DNA from: Spinellus fusiger
Taxonomy: Eukaryota > Mucoromycota > Mucoromycetes > Mucorales > Phycomycetaceae
Reading direction: 5' to 3'
NCBI GenBank assembly: GCA_025094145.1
Contig: JALLLS010000015.1
Location: 372,001-436,000, forward strand
DNA length: 64,000 bases
This document shows positions 35,727 through 47,632 of the stretch, piece by piece (position 1 is the stretch's first letter; every line of letters starts with the position of its first letter). The notes beneath the pieces are model-generated. The model worked only from the letters and a program-made list of their open reading frames with translations, was not told the origin of the DNA and made no database searches. Made by a program: the position numbers and the translations under genes.

Positions 35727-38700
35727 TTATGTAGAGGGATCCACAAGCTCCATCATCCAGCGGTATTCTGGCACTTCTTGAAGCTCCTCTTCTGTCATTT
35801 TGCTTCCTTTTTGTATGGCAGCCAAAGCCAACTCAACCCCCTCTTTCTCAGACTGTTGATCAATCCACTTCATATACTCTAGACGGGGTAAATTGTACAC
35901 AGTATGAGGAAGGGGAAGAGGGCGAGAAGAAGACTGAGAACGCACTGCCAAGTGGTGGATAAGTGTTAATTTGGATAGTCCTGTGGTATGATGGGCAGCT
36001 GTCAATTGTGCAGAATTAAGAAACAAAAGAGGACTGCACAGAACAAAGACAAGCAAGGCTTCATGTTAGAAGAAAGAAAGCTAAAAAAAAAAAGAATCCT
36101 CTCGTGGGGTGACTAGAATTGGCTTCACTTACCGGAAGGCTCTGAGTGCTTTGTAATCTTGCCCAACTTCTTCTATTCTTCCTCCATAGTCACCCACAAA
36201 CTGATTCATATTGAACTCAAGCTCAGCCATGTCTCCTGCCAGCTTGAGCTTTCCTGCTTCACTCAGAGGTCGCACCATACTCCCTTGAAATACAAAGATA
36301 TGAAATGCATACTTGCTAATCTCAATGGCCATAAGTTTTGGCTCAGCACCACAAGAAAGCTTCGAGAGAATCACACCATGGTAATAACGAACATGTTTTG
36401 AGAACTCCATAATGTAGCTGCCAGCAGAGGTGTCTTGCTCTAGATCAAAAGAGTGTCTTAGCTGTCCTGAAAAGTCTTCTTGGTGCATCCGAACAAGCAC
36501 ACGCTCTACATCCACTTTGATGGCCTTGACCAAATGCTGACCAATAGTGACCATAAGTCCACGGCATTCCTAACCATACTTGATAAGTAAGCTCACTACT
36601 ACTAGCCTATAGCACACTACTTACTTCTGCTCCTTGCTTTACAATATCAACTGTCTTTTCTGGAAACTCATCCAGGATTCTCCAAACAGACTGATGCATA
36701 AAGTAGAGAGTATTGGCTAGCTCAATATTCATCTTTAGATGAGAAGAGACACCGCTATTATTGACAGTTGTGTAGATGGGCTGATCTGATGCAGGAATCT
36801 ATATATAAATATATCAGCCATTGGGATGATCAGCACTACAGCTAGAAAGAAAGAAAAAAAAAGACACTGTCCTTACCAATGCTTCACACTTTACACAAAA
36901 CATGCTCAGTGCTTTTACGACGTTCCTTGCTACTAATTGAGCTAAATGAGGTTCAAAGGCGGAAGTCTCAAGTTCACTATAGAGTTAAAGCAGTGTCTAT
37001 GAGCAGATTGTATCGACAGGTTTTCTTACCTTTCAATGACCCGGATGACGCTTTGAACAACAGGTCGTGTGGGTGCCACTCGTTTGATGTTATTAGGCGA
37101 TGAAAATGCTGCATTGATGGCATCGTACATCTTTGTAAGTGATCTCGCTAGAAATCCACCTTCAAATGTGCCAAAACTACGCAACATAATCACATATTCT
37201 GGACTAATGACAAACACTGTAAGGTTTCCTTGTGGATTCAAAAGAAGAGATATACATGATTTCTCTCTCTCTCTCTAGATTTCTCTCTCTCTAGATCTCT
37301 CTCTCTATTTACCTTTGTGAATAGTCAGACAAAGAGGTACCATTGTGGATGGCTACACGCGAAAAGAAATCATAGACAAGACGCAAGAGCCTTGGATAAT
37401 CCCCTACAAATGTATTTTGTAGAAAAGTAGAAACTAATCTCTTTCTCATTAGTTAATCGTTGGTATTCCTTTTGTTATTGTATGATCAGAGATATACCTT
37501 TGGTTGCTTCCTTCAACTCTTTCTCAAATGTGGCTGATAGGACACGCCAAAAGTAACTGACAAGACTTGGTGCATCAAAGACCTTTCTCTTGGAATGAGA
37601 CAAGAGCAAGTAAAAGTATGTCGTATTACCTTTGTGATTTCTTCCTGGAAAGATACTTGAGTAAAAGAGTCCTTCTTAAGCTCCAATACTTTCTCCAAAC
37701 TATAGATCTTTCATCCCACCACGTTAATTGAGAGAATATAAAGAGTTCATTACTTTTGTACAATAGTCACCCATGGTATACATCAGAGCTTCCATGCGAC
37801 TCCACACAGCTTGAGTCAGTGCACTCTGGTTACCAATCACAGGCTCATTATTGACTCTTCTCACTGCTGGGTTGTTGGTCTGACCCACACCTATTGACCC
37901 ATGCCTGTTACATCTTACAAAAGCCTCATAGTGTATTCATTGCTTTACCTCTTACTTCTTTCTGGAGGGACTGCATGTCCACCACATGTTTTATTTGATC
38001 TGTTAAATCTTCTAGGATCTTTGTAGCCAGAATCTCTACTCTCTGGCCCATCTCCTTCATATTGTAAAACACCTGTAGACCTGCTGCCATTTTAGCCTGT
38101 AGTCGGGAATCAATGCCCTCTTTTATTAGACGACTGGCTTCTTCCTGAATATACTCTCGGCCTTGTTGGATTAATTCGAGTTTACTGGAAACAGCATCAA
38201 GACCATCAAAATCAGCCTCCTTCATAATGACACCTTGAAGAACAGACATAGACAACAACATCTTAATACTCCCATTACATGCATCAACAAATAGAATACT
38301 TTACTAAGCTCATGGAGTGTCAGTGCTGCACTTGACATGTCGCGCTCTCCAGTCTCCTGCTTCAGACTTATCAACTGTGTCTCTAATCGACGCACCAATA
38401 AAAGAAACCGGTGGAGTCTTCGCAAGAGATCAGATGTATTTTGAAGATTTTCTAGTTGAGTACAGTAAGTCTGTAACTGTTGATAAGGATCACGAATCTT
38501 TGAAGCAAGACTAAAGAACGCAATAGAAAGAAAGAAAGAAAGAAACACAAAGATAGGCATAGACCATGATCAGCCACCAAACCATAGATACATAGATATG
38601 TACACACATATCCTCTTCCTCTTCCTTCTCTCTCTAGAGACACAGAGATTTTACCTTTGTAAAGATTGATTTAAATCTCCAATATCTGTTTGTACAGTAG

Positions 38701-39107
38701 AAAGAACAGCACTCAGTTCTTTGATGCCCGTGACTTGACCAAGAAGTTCTTCATAGTGGGTTACCACCTAATAAAAGTTCACGCCAATACTCAATGCCTG
38801 TTTTCCAACAAAGAACCTACCCTATTCTACCTGCTCCTTTATCTGCTTGTTTAAACTGTCGACACTAAAGGACAATCTCAAGAGTGCTGTGCTCACATCA
38901 CTGCCATCTCCCATACCAGACTGATTAACAATAGCATTGGCATAACTGTTGGAGTCAAAGTCATCTGACAAAAAGGTATCGTATTCTATAGTTGTTGTTG
39001 TTTTTTAAAAAAAATGCATAAATATCTATTCTTCACTGAAAATGGTATGATAGTTTATTACCAATATAAGCGTCTATTTGTTGCAGAGTCTGTGTTGTGG
39101 GCGTCAT
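35727..39107 (-). CDS. COG5: Conserved oligomeric Golgi complex subunit 5
   Basis: Subunit of the COG tethering complex for retrograde Golgi vesicles. Fourteen exons: 39107-39062, 38964-38831, 38767-38655, 38510-38305, 38233-37949, 37890-37754, 37707-37630, 37588-37498, 37403-37313, 37203-37030, 36976-36877, 36798-36625, 36569-36133, 36033-35727 (790 aa, the normal size). Diagnostic stretches are LQQIDAYIDDFDSNSYANAI at the N-terminus, KIRDPYQQLQTYCTQLENLQ, DFDGLDAVSSKLELIQQGRE, QAVWSRMEALMYTMGDYCTK, SPEYVIMLRSFGTFEGGF and the C-terminal AFRPLLFLNSAQLTAAH. The N-terminal third is coiled coil. The donor at 37948 and the acceptor before 37203 were preferred over nearby alternatives because only they preserve both frame and family sequence. 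Its 3' end faces that of the RRM/MLLE gene, 210 bp apart. Confidence 0.93.
37260..37308. repeat. CT dinucleotide microsatellite in a COG5 intron
   Basis: CT runs interrupted by AGAT lie inside the intron between COG5 exons 9 and 10. The minus strand therefore offers many competing AG dinucleotides near the true acceptor. Confidence 0.8.
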
Positions 39108-40917
39108 GGTGGGACGCTGGGTGAGAGGGACAGTTACAAGTACTTTACTTGGAATCTCATTCTACTCTGGATCTCTTGGCTGGGTTATAGAGGAGTTGTT
39201 ATGTAGAAAAGACAGTCCCAAACTACTGCATAAGATGCCATTCGACTGCTTGAGATGAAAGTAGGAGAGGTGTGTTGGTGTGTTGGAAATCTCACATTCT
39301 ATTCATCAATACCTATGTTTATCCATATTCTCTGGAACTTCATCTTATTGAATATATAAATTACACTCTTCTTTTTGTAAACACCAACGTCAGTTAAGAA
39401 TAGTCTGTATTTTAGTCTGTTTTATATTTATAGGATTCCTTTTTTAATAGTTTATTTACATTGATGTTCTATACAGACATACCTATAAATCTATTGACTA
39501 GTCATCCTGATAAATAAAAACCATTACATGTATCCTATTTTTCTATTTTTATTCATGCCAATGAGAATGTTTTACAGAAATATTAAAAGACACTAATTTA
39601 ACGCCATAAGTGAGGTGAGAATCAGCCATTTTCAAATTCCGGACTGATTTTGTAACCAAGAAAACCATACACTACTACTTTCATCGCTTATTATTTTACT
39701 TATCTTTATCTTTTTCACAATAGCTTTTTTCATACAATACCACGGACATATTAGAAAATATCTTTTTAAAGATCTAGGTATATTGAATGTCTCTAGATCT
39801 CATTTGAGATTATGAGGGAGCTGATGAAAAACAACACCATAACGAAAGAGATATTCCACATGTCCAATATGTCTTACACTTCTATGCTTAGGCTATGAAA
39901 CCAATACTAAGCAAATAAATCTATTAAGCTGCCCCAATGAAATATCTCTGATCTCCATTATTTTTAAAGGGTTGACAGATCAATTATGAGAAAAATCAAC
40001 TACAGTTTCTATTAGCATAGGGTGAAACTTATTGACATTACAGTAGTACACGTTTCCAAGACTCTAATGGACCGTTTTAACAAGAGAACAAAGCTTCTAA
40101 GTGTTCAATTTATTTACTATACCTTTCTTTGAGAAATCTAAAAGCAAAAATAATAATACATCAATAGGTTTATGAATATCTCTATTAGACTTGTGAACAG
40201 GGATAATTTACATATTCGTACAATGAGTTTTCATGGAAGCCTGTAGGGTGTCATAGCATTAAACATGTCAAGTGTGTGTATAGTGAAAGGACTTTTAAGC
40301 TTATAAATGAGCATGGGTATTTTGAAGACATATTACCCTAAACTTTGTTTCTCTTTCTTTCTTTCTTTCTTTCTTTCTTTTACTATCAATGAGATCAAGT
40401 ACAAGTAATTGGGGAGTAGTGTTGATGTCCACACTAGAATGATTAAATAGAAAAGAAGACATTGGGTAGCACTGAGATGGTATTCAGTTAGCCATTCTAA
40501 AACCAGAATTTATATTTAATGAAGCAACTTGAAACCTATTAGAAAAGGCTATTAATATGGATAAGGTCTTATAAATAATTGATTATGATTTTAAGGCTGT
40601 CTTAATTCTGGAATAGAGTAAAATATTGAGGAGACAGATAGCCTTATGACTAGCATAAGGCGGAGATAGCGGACCATAATGAATGCCAAAGTTGTGCCCA
40701 CCAAGTGCTAACTCTCCAACAAACTCTTTATTTCTTGCCCTGTAAATACTTTTTTCGCCATATATTGAAATTATTAGCCCAACTTCCAAGTAATTATTAG
40801 TCATAAAAATGTTAAGATAAAGTTTGGATACTAGAAAGGAAGTCTGTATTGAATAATCACTGATTTTCGTTTTTCCTCTATTTCATATCTATCTTTGCTA
40901 GCTAAAGAAGTAAATGG
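39108..40917. other. AT-rich intergenic region with a transposon 5' relic
   Basis: No gene is seen upstream of COG5. At about 39630-39740 a stretch around TTCAAATTCCGG resembles the subterminal DNA of the Tc1/mariner copy at 40918, suggesting an older truncated copy. A CTTT tract occurs at 40350-40380. Confidence 0.5.
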
Positions 40918-42188
40918 AGTGACCCGACAAAAGTAATGGATTTTTTTCCTTCAAATTCCGGGATTTTTTTATACCAAAAATAATAGACACTATCTTTCTT
41001 TCTTTCTCTTTTCATAACACTTCTTTTCTTATAATGTCTCACCCATCCAACACTGAAAAAATCTCCACCAAGACATCCGAGATATATGGGAAATAAACCA
41101 GCCTTGAGACTCGCTCAGCCATCCTGCATGATGTACTGAACCTGAACACTACTCAGGTCGAGGCAACTCAAATGCTCAAAGTGCCTAATCCCACTCTATA
41201 GAATATCCTGAAGCATTTCAAGAAAACAGGCTTGGTGGTGCCTTCTTCCAAGAATGGATGTAAGAGAAAATTGGACGCTAGGGCCCTCAGATGGTTGAGA
41301 AAAACAGTTGTGAGCAACTCCCATCAGACAAGACTCTGAAGAGGTACCTTGATGAAATGGGTTTCCACTCTTTCAGTCCAGTGGTAAAGCCTGATCTCAT
41401 TAAGAAACATATGGAGGTAAGGCTTCAGTGGGCCAGTGAGCACGTTAGTTGGACCAATGAGTTCAGAATCGATCTGATGAGCTATGAAAAAGACATAAAA
41501 TTCCTCAGGCGTCCTTAAGAAGCCTTTGATCCTAAGATTGTTTTATAAACAAAGAGGTTTGGAGGTGGTGGAGTGATGGTATAGGTCGTTATATTAGAGA
41601 GGGTGTTGGAAGATGGGTCGTAGTAAAAGGTAGTAAAACCCCGACAAGTACATCATTGTCTTGAGAAAAGTCTACTTCTATGAACTCAATCATCTTTCTC
41701 ATAAACCCTGGAGTCAGTTAATGTCTACAGGAATACAATGTTAGACCCCAAACGAGTAAGGAAACTCGTAAATGGAAGGCAGCAAAGAGTGTGGAAACTC
41801 TTCCTTACTGGCCCTCACAAAGTCCCGATCTCAATCCAATTGAGCATCTATGAGCCCACCTCAAGAAGACCATTAGGAAGGACAGAAATTTCCACTGTAC
41901 CAGACAGAAATTGGAGATGGCCCTGATGTTGAAACAGGATAAAATATCAAAGGCAATAGACACCCTCATTGCCAGCATGAGTCGGAGATGCTAGGCTGTC
42001 ATTGATGTCAAGAGTGGCCATAGTGGCTATTAAGTGGCCTTATGATAAAAACCACTATTATTTATTATAAAACACTACTATCTTTATCTGTTCAAAGTTT
42101 CACGTCTTTAGCTTATAAAATCATGAAGTTATAACACTATTAATAAGATTATGAATCTAAAAAAATCCATTACTTTCGTCGGGTCACT
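40918..42188 (+). mobile_element. Tc1/mariner-like transposon, copy A, degenerate
   Basis: About 1.27 kb bounded by roughly 30-bp inverted repeats that differ at one position; each begins AGTGACCCGAC and continues AAAGTAATGG plus a T run. The inner transposase frame starts near 41034 (MSHPSNTEKIS) and is broken by several stops and frameshifts. Recognisable pieces are ETRSAILHDVLNLN, a CxxRKLDARALRWLRK stretch, MEVRLQWASEHVSWTNEF, where the usual W-T/S-D-E catalytic Asp appears as Asn, and a late DLNPIEH-like block near 41830-41860 that survives only across frames. No clean TA duplication is visible at the ends. Inactive. Confidence 0.85.
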
Positions 42189-42649
42189 ATTTTCTAACTA
42201 TTGACACATACAGGGCCGTCTTTCCAACTACGCTCACAAATAATTCAAACGATATGCAGCCATCTCTTGATCCCCTTTTATAGTCACACTCAACTGAATC
42301 TAGTCATCTTGAAAAAATATCAAATATATATATATAAAACATGTTCAGTATATTGTTAGAAAAAGGAGATGAAGAAAATACTCCCCTGAATCCCATAAGA
42401 CTTGTTATTATAAAAAGCAATCAATGTAACTTAGAAGAAAGTATATAAGCCTGTTCAATTGATCGCAGAAGCAAATTGAGAAATATATCTACTACATTCC
42501 TAAAACAGACCTTTTGCCTTTGGGTTCTTTAACAATATAATAATAAGATTCACATTTGATTTATGAACTCTAAACCTAATGTGTCTCTTTCCACTATCTA
42601 GCATAGTCCCTAGAATGATAAATAGCACTATCTTCTTAGAACAGACTCC

Positions 42650-43160
42650 CTTTCTTCTTTCCGGTGAAAATTATTGTACTAAAAATGGAGCTCACCAGCC
42701 AGAATTTTGATGTATTTGTACTGGCTTACAATATCATTGATGAAGATAGATAGGTTAAATCCACTCTTCCAAACACTGCTCTAATAGACAACACCACCGC
42801 TACAAAAAATTGTTGTTGAAATAATATGATTAGAATCATAAAGTTCTCTAATTTTTTTCATGACACAGACACCACCATCGTTCCATTCCACTGTGTAGCT
42901 GGACTCATTAGACCAGATAAAACCTTTTCACTGATCTATTATTCAGCTGAAATGTTTCTTAGCCCAAAAAAGCCATTTCTTTTTGTGTTTTTCAGCCAAG
43001 ACCGGCTTGTGAGCTGGAGAAAAGGATCCAAACTCTAACTGTGTTTATTAGCTGATAATGGTGTTTCTGCATACATCAACCTCAAACCTCAACATTTGCC
43101 ATTTCAGTTGATTGTATGAGGCAAATGGACCCTTTCTAATAACACTTTCCATATGTCTAA
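42650..43160 (-). pseudogene. Tc1-family transposase fragment, different subfamily
   Basis: Minus-strand reading frames contain SPAHKPVLAEKHKKKWLFWA, then VIWS-like GFIWSNESSYTVEWNDGGV, RELYDSNHIISTTIF and a weak SQYKYIKILAGEL. This order is that of the catalytic core of Tc1 transposases, with stops between the blocks. No terminal repeats were identified. Confidence 0.7.
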
Positions 43161-43403
43161 GGCCATAATCTTTGTCAACTTTAATCCAACCTTAAACAAT
43201 TAATGTGTGTTCCTTTTTTATATATCTTTTACTTTATCCTATTTTCCACAGATGTGATTTTCTGGAATACTATCTGACATGTTGGGTTGGTTTAATAATA
43301 TTCGGAAAGAAAAGATGTTTTATGCAAAGAAAAAAAAAGAGAAAAAATTAATTTTCGGCAATAAATTCAATCAAGTGCGACTGTAGAATGAATTAAAATG
43401 AAT

Positions 43404-44114
43404 AAAGTTAACCAAAAAGGAATAACAACATATATTATATTTCTCTCTTCTCATATCGATAGGTTTTTACAATTTTTGTGCTATCCAACACCTTAAAGAC
43501 ATTTTATAGAATTTCTGAAATATATATAGAATATACAATCACTGAGAATTGCTCAGTCATCCTCCACCAGGTGCTGAACCAGAATTCCAATGGTCTTTTT
43601 TTTTTAATAATAAAAAAAGGAAAGCACATACTCTTGATTATAGTGGGCTCAAGAACATATCAACTGGATGCATGAACAATGACAGAAAATAGTCTGGTCA
43701 GATGAGTCCAGGGTGGGGCTGATGAGCTTTGATAGGGGCGTCAAAATCATCAAGAAATATGGCACAGCCTTTAATCCAAAACATGTTCTCGAAAAGAAGC
43801 TTGGAAATGATAGAGTGATAGAGTGAGGCTGCTTCAATAGGGTGAAACGTTGAAAGTAATAGATAATCTCATTGCCAGCATGGTGTAGAGATGCCAAACA
43901 TTCATTTATGCCAAGGGTGGTCATAGTGATTACTAAATAACCTTGCAATAAACCCACTTTTTTGTATTATAAACACTATTATCTTTATGTATTCAGAGTT
44001 CTATGCCTATGTATAGTAAATTCATGAAGCTATAACACTATCAAGAAAAGTATGAAACTAGAAACAATAAGTATGTGTTTAAAAGATGCAATTTATTATT
44101 TTTGGTCACTTTTA
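43404..44114 (+). mobile_element. Tc1/mariner-like element, copy C, internally deleted
   Basis: About 0.7 kb flanked by imperfect inverted repeats (left AAAGTTAACCAAAAAGGAAT; right is the reverse complement of AAAGTGACCAAAAATAATAA). Inside are a short piece equivalent to the transposase N-terminus near 43550 and the catalytic stretch VWSDESRVGLMSFDRGVKII near 43690. Between them most of the gene is missing. It shares the family of copy A. Confidence 0.72.
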
Positions 44115-44150
44115 TAAGTTTGAAGTCTCTACTGTACAGCCCCTGTAATA

Positions 44151-44974
44151 AGTGACTAAACAAAAAATTAATTTTTTTGAATTTTTTTTTTTGAAAATTA
44201 AAGGCATATCTATCAGTCTAAGATGTTCATAATAAAAGAGTCATAGAATAATACAATATTTGTAATAGTTTTTCTTTAGATGATTTTATATATCTTCATT
44301 ATGAAAATATTGCTCAGTACTTTGTAGCAAAGCCTTTATTCTTCATCACAGCAGAGCACCTCCTTGGTATGCTATCCACTAAATTTTTCAGAAATTCATT
44401 TGGGATCTTCTTTCATTCACTACGCAAGTATCGTTCAAGATGTTTTGCATTGGTTATGTTTTTGATTAAGTGACATACCAGGATTTCTTGATGGTGAGCA
44501 TGAAAAAGACCCGAGTTCATTCATGTATTTTAAAAATGTCTTATGGCAAATATCCACGCCTACATCATTCATATTTTTCAAATCATATGCAAACAATTGC
44601 ATAGGGTTTCTGCGAATAGACAAAACGATTGCCAGTTTTGAAGTAGATGACACCTTTTCAAGTCTTCATATATGCATTTTGGGGTCGAGCTATGCATTTG
44701 TTTTTATACAATTGAACACTCTTGCCCACTGTGATCTTTGGGATGTCAATATCGTCAACAATTTCTTGATAAGTAGTATGTCTTTTCCATTGTCCTATGA
44801 TTTGACCTCTAATAAACATATCATGCTCTATTCTTTTGATAAGACTATCTTCATGTTCTTGGCTAATATTTGGCTGATTTTCATTGCTTGGAGTCATTTT
44901 TTGAATAAGTTATAAAAGAAAAAAAAGACCTCTATTTTATTTTTCAAAATATAAATAAAAAATTGGTTAGCCGT
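44151..44974 (-). mobile_element. Tc1-like element with internal deletion
   Basis: A transposase N-terminus reads on the minus strand from about 44897 (MTPSNENQPNISQEHEDSLI, helix-turn-helix with TTYQEIVDDIDIPKITVGKS) into KTFLKYMNELGSFSCSPSRN. It then jumps to the C-terminal end NAKHLERYLRSE...VDSIPRRCSAVMKNKG near 44340-44460, so the DDE core is gone. AT-rich imperfect inverted repeats (AGTGACTAAACAAAAAATTA on the left, a related GGCTAACCAATTTTTTATTT on the right strand) bound it. Confidence 0.65.
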
Positions 44975-45021
44975 CCACTCATTGATTGCATGGAACTGTA
45001 TATCTTAATTGTTCAGAAGCT

Positions 45022-46126
45022 ATCATAAGGTGACTATTAGGCTCAATGTGTGAATAGCAACTAAACACCCAAAAATAAAAATAAACATAAAAATACTGAG
45101 CTGTAGCACTACCGTATTTATTGGTGGGCTTTATATGGTCTGCTAATGTACTATTGCTTCTATATTTCAAAGCATACTTCTATTGCTATTCTTAGTAATA
45201 AACTACTACTCTGACCTCATTTTAGACAGTAGAATATAGTTTAATATTCATATTCACCAATAAAGATAAGATCAAACACAATTATTTATAGGATAAGTTC
45301 AAGTCTCATCATTGGCCTGTAAAAGGTGAATTGTACAGCTGGATTAATCATGCTCCTGCTTAATTTCTTCATTGTCTGTAGTGGTCTGTGATTCCACTTG
45401 TGAGTTTGGCTCAACTTCATCGGTAATTATGGACTTGGTTTCGATATCTTTTGTAGGTTCAAGACTTTCATTCTTCCTGGATGCCTTCAAGATATTGCAA
45501 ACAGTAGATTTGCTAGTGCCAACCATGGCAGCTATCTTTTCTTGAGTGAGTCCATTGACCTTGTGTTCATGTACAATAGTGTTGCGCATGTCTTCATCAA
45601 CACGTTTCCCTTTTTTATGAGTCTTATGGGGAATTCCAGTACTAAGTGTATGTTCATTCAATATTTTGGAAACAGTAGCTATGCTAGTGCCCACCATGGC
45701 AGCTATCTTTTCTTGAGTGAGTCCATTGACCCTGTGTTCATGTACGATAGTTTTGCGCATGTCTTCATCAACACGTTTCCCTTTTTTACGAGTCTTATGG
45801 GTATCTTCATCACTGAAATTTTGTTTATTGGTGTCCGTTTTCTCTGTGTTGGTTGGTTGTTCAGTCATGGTTGCTTCTTCATTCGTGAAGGCTTTTTCAA
45901 TGTCATTTGCTTCTTCAGTGAATGAAATAGACATTGAGTAATGAAGATAGAGAATTGATATAGCTACGCTCTAGTGTAAAAAAAGTAAACAGAAAGCAAA
46001 CCTGGATATTTCAGATTCCGAATTGTTTTTATATCAAGACATAACATACAGTCCAGAGTATACTTTATTTTATTATTTTGGGTGTAAATGCTACTCGCAC
46101 ATTGAGCCTAATAGCCACCTTATGAG
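45022..46126. mobile_element. 1.1-kb inverted-repeat element carrying a double-HTH ORF
   Basis: The left end (from about 45024, CATAAGGTGACTATTAGGCT) and the right end (reverse complement, ending near 46124) match over about 60 bases with few differences. This pairing defines a non-autonomous Tc1-like unit. A third copy of the same terminal sequence occurs alone at 46755. The only coding capacity is the minus-strand ORF at 45344-45934. Confidence 0.8.
45344..45934 (-). CDS. Tandem helix-turn-helix protein within a transposon-like element
   Basis: An intact single-exon ORF of 196 codons. Residues 46-92 and 103-149 are two copies of one module, offset by exactly 57 residues: KKGKRVDEDMRKTIVHEHRV / KKGKRVDEDMRNTIVHEHKV, then NGLTQEKIAAMVGTS in both, then a recognition-helix-like IATVSKIL or KSTVCNIL. 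The pattern is the paired/homeodomain-like HTH seen at the N-terminus of Tc1-family transposases. The flanks (1-45 and 150-196) are acidic Ser/Thr/Glu-rich. There is no DDE catalytic domain. At DNA level the two modules differ at only about five positions in 104, so the duplication is recent. It could be a transposon-derived DNA-binding protein or repressor, or simply a young internal-deletion derivative. Codon use resembles the transposon debris around it. Confidence 0.6.
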   Translation of the reverse strand: MSISFTEEANDIEKAFTNEEATMTEQPTNTEKTDTNKQNFSDEDTHKTRKKGKRVDEDMRKTIVHEHRVNGLTQEKIAAMVGTSIATVSKILNEHTLSTGIPHKTHKKGKRVDEDMRNTIVHEHKVNGLTQEKIAAMVGTSKSTVCNILKASRKNESLEPTKDIETKSIITDEVEPNSQVESQTTTDNEEIKQEHD

Positions 46127-46754
46127 ATCCTTTTGAATAATCAAGATATACATATAAACACTTCAAATACTCAAGTGGAGAAATAAATGACAAGAAATGC
46201 TAAGTTAAGAATAGGCATTAGCTTGGGCTTGACTCCACAAGATTCTCAAAGGCAATGGTGGTTAGACAGGGTATGACAATGCTTGAGCCAAAGTGGAGAG
46301 CAATAATGTACCCTAAATAAAGCCATCATCTGGTAGTTTGTTCATTGAGGCTGCTGACGGGTGTGTTGAGTAGGAATACCAACACTATCATAGAGTGCAA
46401 GGACTTCTCTACCACCCATTCATAACCTGTTTATCAAAGCCAGAAGCTGCTGGTGTAGTTGCTGTAGCTGTGTCCTCAGGATTGTCCGAGTTGCTCTAAG
46501 TATCCCTCGTTGAATTTCAGATCACCATAGAACGACGGTTATCTTTTTTTTGGTGTCCTGGTTTCCTTGCTGACATTATGGCCTTTTGGATGTCTATTCA
46601 TAATTATTTACCATCATTTCTACTCATTTATTATCATTTTTCCCTCATGTGAGGTTTTTTATTTCTCTGTTCTCCTGTTTCCTTCCTCGCATTTATTTTT
46701 TCATTTTCGTATTTGAAGTGTTTATGTTTATCCCAATTTTATTTTCATACGATT

Positions 46755-47045
46755 TCATAGGGTGGCTAATATGCCCAATGCGCGAATAGCAAATCACGCC
46801 CAAATATATATATATACATTGAACTGTACTATCACATACAGAGTCCTGACTTGAACCCAATTGAACACGTCTGGTGGGCCCTGGAAAGATGAATAGAAGA
46901 AAAAAGCTTATATATTAACAATGTAGAGAGTTTGAAGGCTCTAATTAAAGAAGAGTGGGAGAGAGTTAATGTTGAATTTGCATAACAATAAATGAAAAGT
47001 ATTACAGATAGATGCCAGACAGTTATTGATGCCAATGGAGGCCAT
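46755..47045 (+). pseudogene. Tc1-like transposase C-terminal fragment beside an orphan terminal repeat
   Basis: A terminal-repeat sequence (46755-46806; GGTGGCTAATATGCCCAATG) of the double-HTH element family is followed at 46845 by SPDLNPIEHVWWALER, a stop, then NNVESLKALIKEEWERVNVE and a final VIDANGGHTKY. This is the end of a DDE transposase. It suggests that the double-HTH element derives from a full Tc1-family parent. Confidence 0.7.
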
Positions 47046-47632
47046 ACAAAATATTAATTGTATTATTTTTCTATTTTTAATAAATAAATATGTTGAGCTT
47101 TGGATCTCTAAAGTTTGGAGGTCCTATATCAAATGTGAAGTGTTTTATTTAATGTTGAAAATGTCCTATATACTTCGTCCTAATATTCATTTTCAAAAGT
47201 ATTAAATTCAATTGGGTGTGGTTATATACTATAGCAGAAATTTCTAATAGAGAATACTGCCAGTTCTCTACCACCAGAGCCAATGACGAAAAATAAAAAT
47301 AAAATAAAAAAAAGGTATACAATTTTCCACAGGCTAACACTATCAGAGGAAAGTCAATAAATAGGGGGGAAGACAGTACTAAGGCCAAAAGAAATTCCAT
47401 ATGAATGTGGACTATCAGAACTGAAGCTTTAGTGTTGATAGCTCAACATGTTCTAACCAAGCCAGAAACTTACTCTTAGTCATTATACATGTTTGTGTGT
47501 ATGCGTGTATGTGTATTCGCTTAAGGAGTATTCTAGAATCCAAAACGTGTCAATATCTCTTGATAGCCATTTTGTTTAAACAATCATTTTATTTTTCAAT
47601 CTATAGATAAATGATAGAATCTTCATTGCGAT
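47046..47632. other. Spacer between transposon debris and COX15
   Basis: A 587-bp AT-rich segment; no coding exon or RNA gene recognised. Confidence 0.5.
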
